64,000 nucleotides of DNA from Prostheceraeus crozeri (Eukaryota; Platyhelminthes; Polycladida; Euryleptidae): assembly GCA_907163375.1 (NCBI GenBank), contig CAJQUW010012931.1:80034-144033 (forward strand). Direction: 5' to 3'. The translations under genes and the position numbers were made by a program. Positions 52,668 to 64,000 of the stretch are shown one piece after another (positions within the stretch are counted from its first letter, which is position 1; each line of letters opens with the position of its first letter). The notes below the pieces were generated by a model. That model was not told where the DNA came from, searched no databases, and saw only the letters and a program-made list of their open reading frames with translations.

Positions 52668-52810
52668 GCAACGTTCAAGTTGACTGATAGCAGATTCAAC
52701 TTAATGATAGTATTCGCCAGTCCGAAGACTGCCCAGGGCAAACCGCGTGGAGGTTCTATCATGTCTTGCCCCTAGGTGGCCCTTAAGAGAGCCGATGGTT
52801 CGTTCTCGGG
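52668..52810. repeat. Repeat unit 3 of the 140-bp family
   Basis: Near-identical to unit 1 over 143 bp. It lies between the coiled-coil gene and the TATA box of the next gene, keeping the gene-repeat-TATA order. Confidence 0.85.
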
Positions 52811-52943
52811 ATAATTGAAGGACTATGGGACTCAAGCTTGCCGCTTCGCCTCCGGCTCGTTGACGGAGCAGGTGGGCGCTTCTCTTTGATATCTGTAAAG
52901 AAAGAAGTTGTTAGTTATCATCTTGAACTCTAAGTTACTTGTT

Positions 52944-53438
52944 TTAACTTACAGATCTTCTCCGGACGTGGTTCGAACAGGAATCCTGTGATCGCCTCCT
53001 TATGGTCGAATGTAAAGTGAAGGCATTCGATACCTTTTTTAGCCCTGCTGTAGCACATCTCGTCTCTGCACGTTCACAGAGGAGCGGTCTTGCGGGCACA
53101 CGTCCTTTCTTATCCAGGGGAATGTGGAGGCGACTTGATCGACGAGTACTGCTACTCATCACTTGCTGGTGCAGCTCCTGATTAGTCGCCACCACCTTCC
53201 CCAACTGCTTTCGCAGCCCTTCCACCTCCTCCCTCATCTTTCTCAAATCCTTCTCTTTACTCTCTCTCTCGATCATTATCTGTTCTTCTATAGCCTTACT
53301 ATCGATGTGCGAGAACCACTCGCGATCGAGCTCTCCTTCTTTCTCAAAAAGACTAGCTTTAGTCTTCTTGAGCTCCTGAAGTGACTCGCGAGAGGTTCTC
53401 GGAACTCGCTTTAGAAGAAGAAGCAGTCCCTCTTCCAC
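52944..53438 (-). CDS. Coiled-coil protein, accessory
   Basis: 164 residues. A long heptad-like, Glu/Lys-rich helix (KASLFEKEGELDREW, KDLRKMREEVEGLRKQLGKV) suggests dimerisation, followed by a basic, Ser/Arg-rich end. A consensus donor (GTAAGT, 52952-52947) near its end and an acceptor-like CTTTACAG near 52890 hint at splicing. Upstream on the same strand, 53540-53630 encodes an acidic 12-residue repeat (LDSEV words). Its place in the Polinton is not certain. Confidence 0.45.
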   Translation of the reverse strand: MEEGLLLLLKRVPRTSRESLQELKKTKASLFEKEGELDREWFSHIDSKAIEEQIMIERESKEKDLRKMREEVEGLRKQLGKVVATNQELHQQVMSSSTRRSSRLHIPLDKKGRVPARPLLCERAETRCATAGLKKVSNAFTLHSTIRRRSQDSCSNHVRRRSVS

Positions 53439-53468
53439 ACCTCCAACTCATTTTTCAACTTGTCATAG

Positions 53469-53602
53469 TTATCGACCAGTGGTGGGCGCATAATGAAGTT
53501 GCGACATTGAGCCGCAATCCCACCACTGCTCGATAACTTAGCCGGCTGCACCTCGCTATCGAGGTCAACTTCCCTCACCGCCTCTACCTCGCTATCGAGG
53601 TA
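53469..53602. repeat. Inverted repeat and duplicated palindrome
   Basis: CAGTGGTGGG and CCCACCACTG, flanked by ATCGA/TCGAT, form a hairpin at 53469-53537. ACCTCGCTATCGAGGT then occurs twice, 36 bp apart (about 53550 and 53586). In the minus frame the latter gives 12-residue protein repeats. Confidence 0.55.
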
Positions 53603-53639
53603 GACACTCTCGACTAGGTCAGCCTTCGTCGAGCCTTTT

Positions 53640-56600
53640 TCCTCCTCCTCTTCTCACCTGCCTCCTCTTCACTTACAATCTCAACAATAATCTCATCTTC
53701 CCTCATCCTATCCCCCACCTCTACTTCCCCTCATACACTGCCACCTGGCTCATCAAATCCCTCTCTATCCGCCTCTCCACTCTCTATCACCCCATGAAAT
53801 CCTCGATCTCCTCACCCTCGCACATCTACTATCTTTCCCTCCCCTGATCCGCCTCTTCCCTCGTTCCTCCTGCCTCCCCTAGCCTCTTCACTCCTACAGT
53901 CTCTCATACTACTCCCATCATTACATCACTCCCTTTCTCAAAACTACATCTCGCTCTCCTCCCAATACTCTACCAGTTTACTCATTCTTCCGCTCCAAAT
54001 CTCTCTCACATCCTCACACAATTCCTCCCTCAGTCCTCCACCTCCTCCCCACATCCTCCATCATCTCTTCGCACTGAAATCCTCCCTCTACTCCTAGGCA
54101 GTCTTTCATCCTCCCTCCCCCCTCCTTCCCTCTCCTCTTCTATTTACCTCACACAATCTCAACCTACTCCCTAACACCTTCCCTCCGCTGCTCCCTCTCC
54201 TCTAAAAATCCTCAACATTCACCAAACGCTCCTCTCCCTCCTCACCTCTCATATTATCCACCTCCTCTCCCTCCCACCCTCTCATCCCACAACTCACTAC
54301 CTACTGACTCCTCATAAGCTACTATCTACCCCTCCGACTCACATACCCTTCCTCATCTCACCTATTCCTCTCCTCATTCCTACTCCTCCTCCTCCTCTCC
54401 TCATTCTCCTCCCTACACCTATTCTCCTACCCTCCACATCCCACAACTCTCCTTCCTCTAACTACTCAATCCCCTGCAGCTCCTCTCCTCACTCACTCTC
54501 CCTCCCTCCAAAACCAACCAAAAAACTAACTACTCCTACTCCAACTCTAACTCCTAAGCTCCCCTCCTCTGCGCACTCGTCCTTCCTTACTAATAACCAG
54601 AACCTTGCTCCCTTCACTCTCCTGCCCTCTCCCTCATCTTCCTCACTCTTATCTCCTCCTCTCACCTCTCTTCCATCTCCTCCCTCTGACTCTCTCCTAC
54701 TTTCTCTCTAACCTCTAGAAATGTTCCCTCAAACAGCTCATAATCCTCCCTCACCCTCCTCTCACCTCCTCATCCATCATCTCAATCCTCCTCTCTGCTC
54801 TACCTCATACTCTCTCCAAAAACACCCTCCACCGCAGCTGCACGTTGTACATCTCCTCCGTCCTCGCTCTCCTCCCTCCTCCTTCACTTTCATACTTCCC
54901 TGATCACAATTCCATCATCTACAACTCCCCCTAACTTCACCTACCACCCTCCTCCTCTCCTCAATTCCTCCCTTTCCATCCTCTAGCTTATTGCACCGCT
55001 AACCCCTTCCTCATCAGCCTCTCCTCTAATCTCGAGTCTTCCCCTCCTTCACCTACAAATCCTTCTAACCCTCTCCTCTACCTGCATTCCTCCCTCACAT
55101 TGCTCCTCTCTCTCCTCTTTCACCTTCCTTCTCTCACCCTGTCTCCCCTATTGCCTTACCTCTCATCCTCCTGTCCTTCTCTCTCTCTCCCCTCCTCACA
55201 TACTCCTCCATGCAGCCTCCACTAAAGCAATACCTCATTACCTCCTTCCTATCCTCTTCCATCACCCTCCCTCCTCTACATCAAGTCCTCATTCATGCCC
55301 TCCAGTTTTCCTACTCCATCCTCCTCATTCCTGCCTCCCTAACCTCCCTCCTCAATTATCTCCTCCAGAACTCCCCTTACCTCTCTGGCCTCTCCGCTCC
55401 TTCCTCCTCTATTTCCTTACACAATCCTTTCTCCTCCTCTCTACTCCTCCCCTGCTCCTCACCTCCTCTACCCCTCCTCCAACTCTCTTCCACCCTCAAC
55501 CAAAACCCTCAACTCTCCGGTCCTCTCATATTCCTCTCCTACTATTCAACAACTCTCACATACTCCCACCTCTCCCTCCTCTCCTCTCACCTCCTCTCCC
55601 TTCCTACATCATCCTCTAAGCCCTCCTCCTCCCTCAACCCAATTATCCCTCCTGCTCCCTCTCCTCTCCACCTCCCCTAACTTCTAACCCTACTCCCCTC
55701 AGTACCTCCCCCTTGCTTACCTCCCCACCCTATAACACAACACTATACTCCTCCTCTTCCTCCCCTCTACCCCCCACCTTCCTTCTCCTCACCTCTCTCT
55801 ATCCCTCCTCAGCCCTCCCTCTATACTAAGCCCTTCATCTCTTCCTTCTCCTCTCTCCTTTCATCCACGAAACTCCTCACATCCTGCTCATATAATCCTC
55901 CTCCAACCTCGTGCATCTCTTCCTTCACCTCTCACCTCCCTCTCAACTTCACTTAACTCCTCCTTAATCCTCCTCCTCACCAGTCCGCTATCATCCTCTC
56001 TCATTACATCCTGCCTGCCACTTACTCCTCTCCCCTCCTCCTAAATAATACACCTCATCCTCATTCCATCTTCTCTATCTCAAATCTCATCTCCTCTCCT
56101 CTAACTAACTTCCTCTCTCCCTTCCTCCTCCTCGCCCCTGCGACATATAACCCTCTCCTCTCCTCACTACCCCCCCCTACCACCTCCTCTCCCTACCTAT
56201 CCTTCTCTTCACCTCCTTCCTCCTCTGCCATGCCATCTCTCCCACATTACCTCCACTCCTTTCTGATCACCATATCCACTCGCCTCAAACATATCCCTCC
56301 TCTACTACAGGCTGATCATCTCTCGCTAACATCCTCCTCCATCTTCAGACCTCAATAATCTCTTTTTTCCTCCTATCCTCAACACCACATCATCCTACTG
56401 TTCAAAAGCTTCCCATCCTCATCTCATCCGTCCCCTTCCTAGCCCTCTTCACCCTCTCCTCATTCACTCTCCTCTCCTCATTACTCCTTCTCTACCTCGC
56501 CCTCTCTGACTCTCCTCCTCCTCCTCCTCTCTTACCTCCCTACACTCCTCCATCCTCGCTACGCCCTCCCTCGTCCTCCGAACCCTCCGCTACTCCCATC

Positions 56601-59600
56601 AATACCTCCTCCTCAAACCCTCTCTCTACCTCTCTACTACACGCTCCTCATCCTACATCCTCTAAACTAACCTCCAAATTAGCCTCCTCTAACTTTAGAT
56701 CATCATATTCAAATACTCCTCGACTCTTCTACCTCCTCTCCACTCCTCACCCTCTCTTCTCCTCCCTCTCCCTCTCTCTCTCCCCTTTACCTATCTCCTT
56801 CTTCTATTCTCCCCCTTCCTCACACCTCCACTCCCCCTCCTCCTACTCACCTCCTCTCTCCGCATCCTCCTTCCTCAACTATTACATCCCTCATCCCTAC
56901 TACACCTCTATCCTTTTGCTCGACTCTCTGCAATCCTACTCTCCATTATCCTCCTACACCTGCCTTCTCCCCCCTTCCCTCCTTTCTCTCCCTCTTCCTT
57001 CTCTCCTCCTCTTCCTCAACTCATTCATCTCCCTCCTCAATCTCCTCCTCCCCCTCCTCGCATATCTATCCTACATACCTCCCCTCCTCATCATTTCAAT
57101 CCTCATCCCTCAACATCCAAATCTTTACTCTACTCCTTCCTAACCTCTCCCCACCTCATTCATCATCTCCTCAACATTACTATCTCACCCTTCTCTCCCT
57201 CACCTATTCCTCTCTCTCCCCTCCTCATCCTCACCTTCCATCCTCTCTCTCTATCAACAGTTCCCCTCTCATCCTCCTATCCTCCTCCTCATACCACCCA
57301 ATCCTACTCTAGTCAGTCTCAACATCCTCTCCTCCTCCTATCACCTCCTGTATCTCTTCTCTATTCTCACTCCTCCTCTCTTTTCCTCTCCCTCTCCGTC
57401 TTTTTCTATCAACATCCTCCTCGACCACTTCCCAATACTTCCTCCTCTCCCAATCCCTCTCCCCCTTCCTCCCCCTAAAATCCTACATTTCCCCCCTTTT
57501 TTTTTTTTTATTTTATCCCTCCTCCTTCCACCTCCTCCTCCTCCGCTTCTCCCTCCTGCACGCACTTCTCCTCTATCTCTCCTTCAAATACTCCTATCCT
57601 CTCTCAACCTCACTCTTCGATCCTCCTCCCTTCTCCTCTACTCTACCCTCTTACGTAACCCTCCTACACTCAGCCTTCATCCCCCGACCTCCCACTCCCT
57701 TCCCATGAACCCCTCTATCATCCAACCCCACTCCAACACCTCTTCCAATTCCCCTCACCTACCCTCGTCTACGCTCACTCCACGAACCCTCACCTCACCC
57801 CCTCCCTGCACATACGCTCTTCCTCCCGCCCACCAACCTATCCGAATCCAACCTCACCAGATAATATACTTCCTTCAATCCTCAGGCCCCTCCTGTCCTC
57901 CTACCAACAAATTCCAACCTCTCCCACACTACTAAGCTTCCTCCTCCTAAGCTCCTACCTACTACTCCTCCTCACAAACTCCTTCTCCTACCTCCCCTGC
58001 CCTACCTGACCTCTACTCATTCTTCCCTACCTCACTCTGACCCTCTCCCTCTGCCTCCTCTCCATTCCCTACCGTCCCCTGCTCACCTCCCCCCTCCTCC
58101 TCCATTCTCTTCCTCGCCACCTCCTCAACACTCAAAAAAACCTCTTCACCTCTCATAACTCTTCCTTCCTGCTCTACTACCCTTATACCCCTCATCATCA
58201 CAATCACTCTTCCACTGACTCCTCACCTCCTCTCCTCCCTTTTCCATCATCTCCTCCTCCCCTCCCTCAATCCATCAACCCTCTCCTTCTCCTCTACTCT
58301 CTAACTAACCACCTACACATCTTCTTTCCTACCCTCACCTCTCTCTCCTCCAAATCTCACTCCTTTCTCTCCTTCTCTACCCTACTCCATCTGCCCTCCT
58401 CTTTTCATCCCTCCTTCAACCTCTCTCCTCCTCCTCTTCCTCACTCCTCCCACCCTCAGCGCAAAACCACCTCGTACCAACTCATCCCATCGCTCTCCGC
58501 ACCTCCCGACATCTCCTAGCTATCCTCCTACCTTCCTCACCTCCTCTCTCCTCAAACTTCTCCCAAATTCTCCTTCCCTCCCAATACTATGCCTCTCAGT
58601 CTCCTTCTCCCTTACATTACTATACGTCCATCCTCTACCTCCTCTCTCACTCGACTTCTCCTCCTATCCTCCACCCTCAATCAACCTACCTCCTCCACCT
58701 ACCCCCTCCATAGCCTCCACACCACAATCCTCTCGTCTTCTAATTCGTCTCTCATTCCCATCTCTCATCCCACCTCCCTCTTTCCCCCACCTCAATTCCT
58801 CATACTTCCTCTACCACCTCTTCCTCCACAATCCTCTCTTCACAAAATCATCGAATTTCTAGGCCCCCTACTCCACCTCCATCCTCCAACCTTCCACGAT
58901 CCCTCCCTCTACATACATCCTCTACCCCCCTCCCTCTCCCTCCTCACACTCCCTCCTCCTCTCAGACTTCTCTCTACCCTTGTCCACCTACAACCAAATC
59001 CTACTCTCATCACTCCTCCTCCTCCATCTCCCTACTCACTCTACTCCGCCCTCCCCCTCCTCTCTCGTCCCTCCTCACCTCAACCATCTCTCCTCCTACT
59101 CCCTCTCCTCCCTCCTCCTCCACCTCCTGTGTCTCACTCCTCCCTCACACCTCTCCTCTCTGTCCCTCCTCCTCCCCCTACCTCTCCTCCTCTCCCCCTC
59201 CCCCCTCTCCTCTCCCCCCCACTCTCCTCTACTCCCTCCTCCTCTCTCTTCACTCCTCCTTCCATCAACCTTCCCACCAACCCAATAACGACCGCAACAC
59301 AATCTCCACCATCCTCCATCACCTACTCTTCGCTAAACAAACCACTCCTACACCACCTCTCACAAACACATCCTCACCTGCCCAACAACATGCTACACAG
59401 TCCATCACCAAACCTCCACCCAAAACTTTCACCTCAACCATCACCATACTCAACTCCCTTCTCCTACCCCTCCTGCCCCTCTCCTCTACTCCTCCAACTA
59501 ATCACCTCCAACTCCCTCCTCGTCCCACTCCCTGCAACCTACCCCTCCCTCTCCTCCCATACTTCCACCATCTCAACCTCCTCCCTCGTCTCCTCAGCCA

Positions 59601-62600
59601 CTCCTCCCCCCAATCCCATCCCCTCCATTTATTACCCAAACATCCCACACTATCTCCTTAACTCTTCCTCACTTCTAACTTCCACATTCCTCCGTCTCCT
59701 GCTCCCCTCCCTACTCACTCAATCCTCCCATCTCAACCTCATAACATCCTCATCCTACTCCTCCTCCTCTCCTCTTCCCGTATCTACACGCACTCACCCT
59801 GCCCACAACACAACCTCTCCGCATTTCCTCATCTCCTCTCTCTACTTCTCCCCTCTCTCTCCTCCTCCCTATCCGTCTTACTCCTTCTCCCCACCACCTC
59901 ATCCACCATCCTCTCTTCCTCCTTCCTCCCTCTATTCCTCTCCTCCTCTCCCTCCCCCTCTCTGCTACCCACCCCACTCCTCTCTCACTTCATCACGATC
60001 CTCTTTCAAACTCCTCTCAAAATCTACTCTCACCCTCTGATCCTCCTCTACTCTCCTCCCATTACCTCCCCATCTTCCTCTCTCCCTCCTCACCTCTCTC
60101 TTCCATATAACATCCTCTCATCTCTACGGCCTGCTACACAATACCTTCCTCCACTCTCTCATTCCTCCTCTCCCCCTTCCCTCATCTCCTCACCTCTCAT
60201 CCCTCCAATCCAAACTCATACACCTCCTTTCTCTCCTACCTCTCCTTCCTCCTTACTCCCTCACTAAACCAACCTCTCCACTCGCTCCTTCCTCTCCTAC
60301 CTCCTCACTACTCCCCTCCTACTCCACCTTCCCCTTCGCTACCTCATAACCATCTCACCAATATATCTATACACCCTCCTCCACCCCGTTCCCCCTTCAC
60401 CTCTGACCTCAATCTCTCTAGTATCTTCACAAATACTAAATCTAAAGCAACTCCTCCACCTCAGTTTCCTGCAAACTCTCTTCCTCATCTACTATACCTT
60501 CTCCACCTCCCAACCTTCTGCCAACTCCTCTACTCTCTCTTTCCACTTCGCACATCCATCTCTACCTCAACCAATCCTCTTCCTCATCACCCCTTCCTTC
60601 TCTCCTTAACCTCTCATACCACCTTCCTAATTATCTCTCTCATCCTACTCCCCACCTACCCTCCTCTTTCTCTCACTCAATTCTCCTATACCTACACCCC
60701 TCTCTCGACCTTCTCCACCTTCACTCATTTCAACCCCTCAATTCAACCTAACTCCCTCCTCTTCCAACCTCTCCTCTCCCTCTATCCTCTGTCAATCCTC
60801 GTCACAAACCTCACCTCCGACCACTCCTCACCATCCTCCTCATGCATCTTTCATTCACCCTTCCCTCCATTCGTTCCTCCCTCAACTCCACCCTCCTGCC
60901 CTCATCAATTCACTTCCTCTCTTCTCCTCATAAATCCCGCAATTCTTCCCTCCTCTCAACCCCCTCACTCCTGAGCCTACTAATCTACTCCCACCCCTCT
61001 CATCCCCTCCTCCTCACACACCACCCCCTCAACACTCGGTCCTCCTCACTCTTAGTACCTCCCATCCTCTCCCACCTCCTCTCTCAAATTCTCAAATAAA
61101 CTACTCCTCCTCATCTTCTCCTCACACCTCCACTTTTCCTTCAGAATACCATCTCTTTCTCTCCTCTTCCACAAAATCCTCCTACTATGCCTCTCCTACA
61201 TTCCCTCCTCCACCATCTCTTCCATCTCTCCTCTCTCACCCGCGCCAACTCCTACATCGAACCTGCTTCCTCCTCGCTACTTCATCCTTTACTCTCACAC
61301 TCCTCTTCAATCCTATCCTCTACAGGCCTACCTCCTCTATCCTCCATAGCTACCTCACATACCTCCCTACACCCTCTCTCCTCCAGTACTTCCTCTTCCT
61401 CCACTCTTCCTCAACTCCTCATCTATCTCCCTCGAAATACTCTACCTACAAACTCCCCTCATGATCCAGTCCTCCAACTCCTCCCTCCCCCTCCCTTCTC
61501 TCTTCCTCTCACTTCCTCCATACCTCCACTCCCCTCTCCTCTCTACCTCTTATCCATCTCCCTCCCTACATCCACTCCATCTCCTACTCCTTTCTCCTCC
61601 ATCATTCCACTCACCATACTATCTCGCTTACCTCTCCTCCCCTCCCCTTCACTCCATCCTCACTCCTTTCTCACCTCCCATCCTCTCAGCCATCTCCCAC
61701 CACAATACTACCTCTGCTCCTCCTCCAAAAATCAAATCCACTCCCCTCATACTTCTCCCCTCCATTTCCATTCCTCTCATGCTCGTTCAACACCATAGCC
61801 TCTCGAATCAACAACCCTTCTCACCTCCTCCTCCTACCTTCCTTTCCTCTCATTCCTCTCTCCTAATCCTCACACTCCATCACTCCTTCCTCAAATCTCC
61901 TCCTTCATCAAATCTCCTCCTCCTTCTTCTCCACCGCTACCTACATACCTGCTCACTCAATCACTCCTTCAACTCTCCTCTTTACTCTCTAATACCTCCT
62001 CTCCTCTCATCTACTACTCCATCCATCTTTTCCTCAACATATACAACTCATATCAATCATATCCCCCTGCCTCCACCCTCACTCTTCCTCTCTCATTCCA
62101 CTCCCTTCCTCCCTCCCTCCCTTTCATCCTCTCCGGGCATTTCTTGCTCTCTACAACTTCAATACCTCTTCCTCCCTCCTCTCTCCTCCTAACTCCTTAT
62201 CTACACACCTCCCACTCTCCTCCTAATCTTAACTCCCCCTCTCCTACACCATTCCAAATAACCCTCTATACTTCCTCACGCATATCCTCTACCTCAACAA
62301 CTCACTCCTCCTCATGCACATCTCACCTCTCATCCCCTCCCACGTTCCGCCTTCCCCCCTCTCTCCCTCTCCACCTCCTATCCTCTCCATTCCTTTCATC
62401 TCTGATCCTGCTCCCCTAACTCATCCTCACCTGACATCACAAAACCATAACTCTCTCCTCCTCAAACCTCAAACCTCATTCTCCTTTCACCCTTCCTACT
62501 ATCCTGCACTCCTGTCATACATCATATCCTTTCCTCCCCTCTTCTACCTCAATCCCCATCCCTCATTCCTCCTAATCAACACCTCGCTCACTCTCCTCCT

Positions 62601-63885
62601 TCCTCGTTTCATACCTCAGAAATCACTCTACATCCCCCCATTTTTTTTCTCCTCCTCCCTAACATGTCTCCCAATTCTCCATTCCCTATCACCACATCAA
62701 CTTAACTCGCCTCACTCCTTCCCTCACTCCTCCTCCTCGTCCCTCCTCCTCCACATCCTCCTTCCAACTACCATCACCCCCAACCTCTACCTCATCTCCT
62801 CCCTACCTACAATCCTCTCTCCTCAAAAAACTCAAGATCACAACACCCTACCTCAAATTAACTCTCTCTCCTCACTCCAGATTCCTTGCCTCTTACTTGC
62901 TTACCATCTCCGCCCCTTTTCAGCCTCCTAAAACCTACCTCCCTCCCTCTCTCTCACACCTCTTCCGCTTCTCACTCTCTCTCCTCCAAACTCCTCCACT
63001 TTACCTCCTTATCCTTCATCCTCGGCCCTCATCATAGCCAAAATGATTCTTCCCTCCTCCCTCCTACACGTTCTTCCATCAAAATCTCCTCCAAATTAAC
63101 CACCACTCTTCAACTCTCCTGCTCCTCCTCCATCCTCCTCCTCTCCTCCATTCTCTCTCCTACATCACCACTATCCTCTACCTTCCCTGCCCTCCCTATG
63201 CAGCACCGGGCTCCTCCTCTATAACTGCTTCATCTCCTCATTCTCCCCCCCTCTACTGCTCTCCAATGTTCCTCTATTCTCTACCCCTCGACCCTTCTCT
63301 TCCCTCTTATCTCACCTACTACTCCACTCTCTCCTCCTCCAGACTCATCTCCTCAAAGAAGCTAACTATCCCCTCTTCCTCATACTCCTACTCTCTTCAG
63401 ACCTCTACCTCTTATAGTCAAGTTCCCACTCCTAACCACTCTCATTCGTCTCCTCCCTCTACGTCAACTTCCCTCCCTTCCTCCTGCCCCTCACTCACAC
63501 CATCCCTCCCTCTACCTCACAACTCGCTCTTCTCGAACCCGCAACAACCTCCCCTCACCCTCTAATCAAATCCTACTCATCCTCATTTCCTTCCATTCCA
63601 ACCTCCTCCTCTCTCCTGCTCCTCTCTTCCTCACACGCCAACCTACTCAAACTCCTCTTACGTCTTCTCCTCCACCCACATACTCCTTCACTCCGAATTC
63701 CTTGCACACTAACTATCCTACTACTCCCCCTCATCCTCTACCCTCCTCCTCACACTCCTCTGACTCCCTCTAACTCCCCTCCTCACCACCCTCTCTTCCT
63801 CCACTCTTCCTCTCCGCTTTTCCGACTCCTCCTCTCTACAAAATGCAAAAATCCCATACCTCCCCACTCCCACACATAAACAGCC
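53640..63885. repeat. Ten-kilobase G-poor pyrimidine tract (low complexity or artefact)
   Basis: From about 53640 the plus strand is almost all C, T and A, in endless CTCCTC/CCTCATC/ACTCC variants with only scattered G. There is no fixed repeat unit and no recognisable protein. The start is fairly sharp. Open frames inside (some over 450 codons) follow from the missing TAG, TGA and G-containing codons and are not genes. It may be a degenerate GAG/GAGG array on the minus strand or noisy consensus. Confidence 0.8.
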
Positions 63886-63893
63886 CAGCCATC

Positions 63894-63923
63894 GGGGGGG
63901 GGGGGGGGGGGGTGGGGGGGGGG
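63894..63923 (+). repeat. Poly-G run and switch to AT-rich end
   Basis: After ten kilobases nearly without G, a run of about 29 G broken by one T appears, followed by purine-rich and then AT-only sequence to the window end. Such a switch is suspicious for an assembly or read-end artefact. Confidence 0.7.
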
Positions 63924-64000
63924 GAAGAGGAGAAAGAATTTATATAAAATAAAGTATTAAAAATAAAAAAGTAAAAAATAAAAAATATATTATAAATAGT

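Larger units (their letters stand above)
33205..53640 (+). mobile_element. Polinton/Maverick (adintovirus-like) element, core looks whole
   Basis: Protein-primed DNA polymerase B, chromodomain integrase, packaging ATPase, adenain-like protease, jelly-roll capsid protein and penton-like proteins are all present as long open frames, so the core looks whole and young. The left edge is inferred from where a dispersed repeat is interrupted. The right end is uncertain: genes clearly in the element reach 51085, accessory ORFs continue to about 53.6 kb, and a pyrimidine tract follows. I could not find a matching right terminal inverted repeat. It carries about 20 genes on both strands with tight spacing, unlike the surrounding DNA. 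Confidence 0.85.

Noticed and set aside
50600-53640. Search for a right terminal inverted repeat matching the left C-tract module
   Set aside because: No reverse complement of the CCCCCCCTCTGGA units was found, so the right end is left open.
53640-63885. Many long ORFs, for example 58589-60040 (483 codons) and 61187-62192, rich in Ser, Pro, Leu and Thr
   Set aside because: They follow from G-poor pyrimidine sequence, which rarely makes stop codons; composition is uniform in all frames and no domain or start context is seen.
1-64000. CRISPR arrays, rRNA, tRNA genes
   Set aside because: No regularly spaced repeat-spacer pattern or rRNA-like sequence was seen; tRNAs could not be screened reliably by eye and none stood out.

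Overview
The window is nuclear DNA of a metazoan, most likely a marine invertebrate. The evidence is intron-bearing genes with GT-AG splice sites, AATAAA signals, CCAAT/TATA promoters, and a mix of Penelope-like elements, LINEs, Tc1/mariner elements and a Polinton/Maverick. Host coding content is very low. The only host gene I recognise is one exon of a GT32-type glycosyltransferase at about 8.4-9.1 kb. The species cannot be fixed from what is here.

Layout. (1) 1-11.6 kb is a transposon graveyard. A Penelope-like element (1-286 and 3383-4631) is split by a decayed LINE. After it come a minus-strand LINE ORF1/endonuclease remnant, a LINE tail, a second Penelope-like GIY-YIG fragment, the glycosyltransferase exon and a minus-strand Penelope-like RT. 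(2) 11.6-21.5 kb is mostly non-coding, with foldback hairpins (12.6, 12.9, 13.3, 15.1-15.4 kb), an inverted duplication (13.1 and 14.8-15.0 kb) and a few short ORFs of doubtful status. (3) 21.5-25.5 kb holds a truncated LINE, a mariner remnant and an intact-looking Tc1-like transposon with TA duplication and long terminal inverted repeats. (4) 25.5-33.2 kb is non-coding with several dispersed repeats. (5) About 33.2 kb to at least 51.1 kb, probably 53.6 kb, is a Polinton/adintovirus-like element whose core genes all look open. (6) About 53.64-63.88 kb is a 10-kb, strongly G-poor pyrimidine tract that ends in a poly-G run and AT-rich sequence. It is either a giant low-complexity array or an assembly or consensus artefact.

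The Polinton is the centre of interest. It has protein-primed DNA polymerase B, a chromodomain integrase, an FtsK/HerA-type packaging ATPase, an adenain-like protease, a double-jelly-roll-type capsid protein, basic core-like proteins and two tandem penton-like paralogues. It also has genes I do not know as part of the usual set: a clear two-repeat TATA-binding-protein (TBP) homologue, two PC4-like paralogues beside it, a DEDDh-exonuclease-like protein and two RING-like zinc proteins.

Its regulatory layout looks two-tiered. The outward gene at each end has the same promoter-leader module in opposite orientation: CCAAT, 17-bp offset, CCAATGA, TATA, a first exon whose only coding part is ATG, and a 67-68-bp intron. 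The structural and packaging units in the middle instead carry a shared ATGCAAA motif 29-46 bp before the first start codon. I infer an early/late-like programme in which the element's own TBP and PC4-like proteins could act. Right of the core, small minus-strand ORFs alternate with TATA boxes and three near-identical repeats of about 140 bp.
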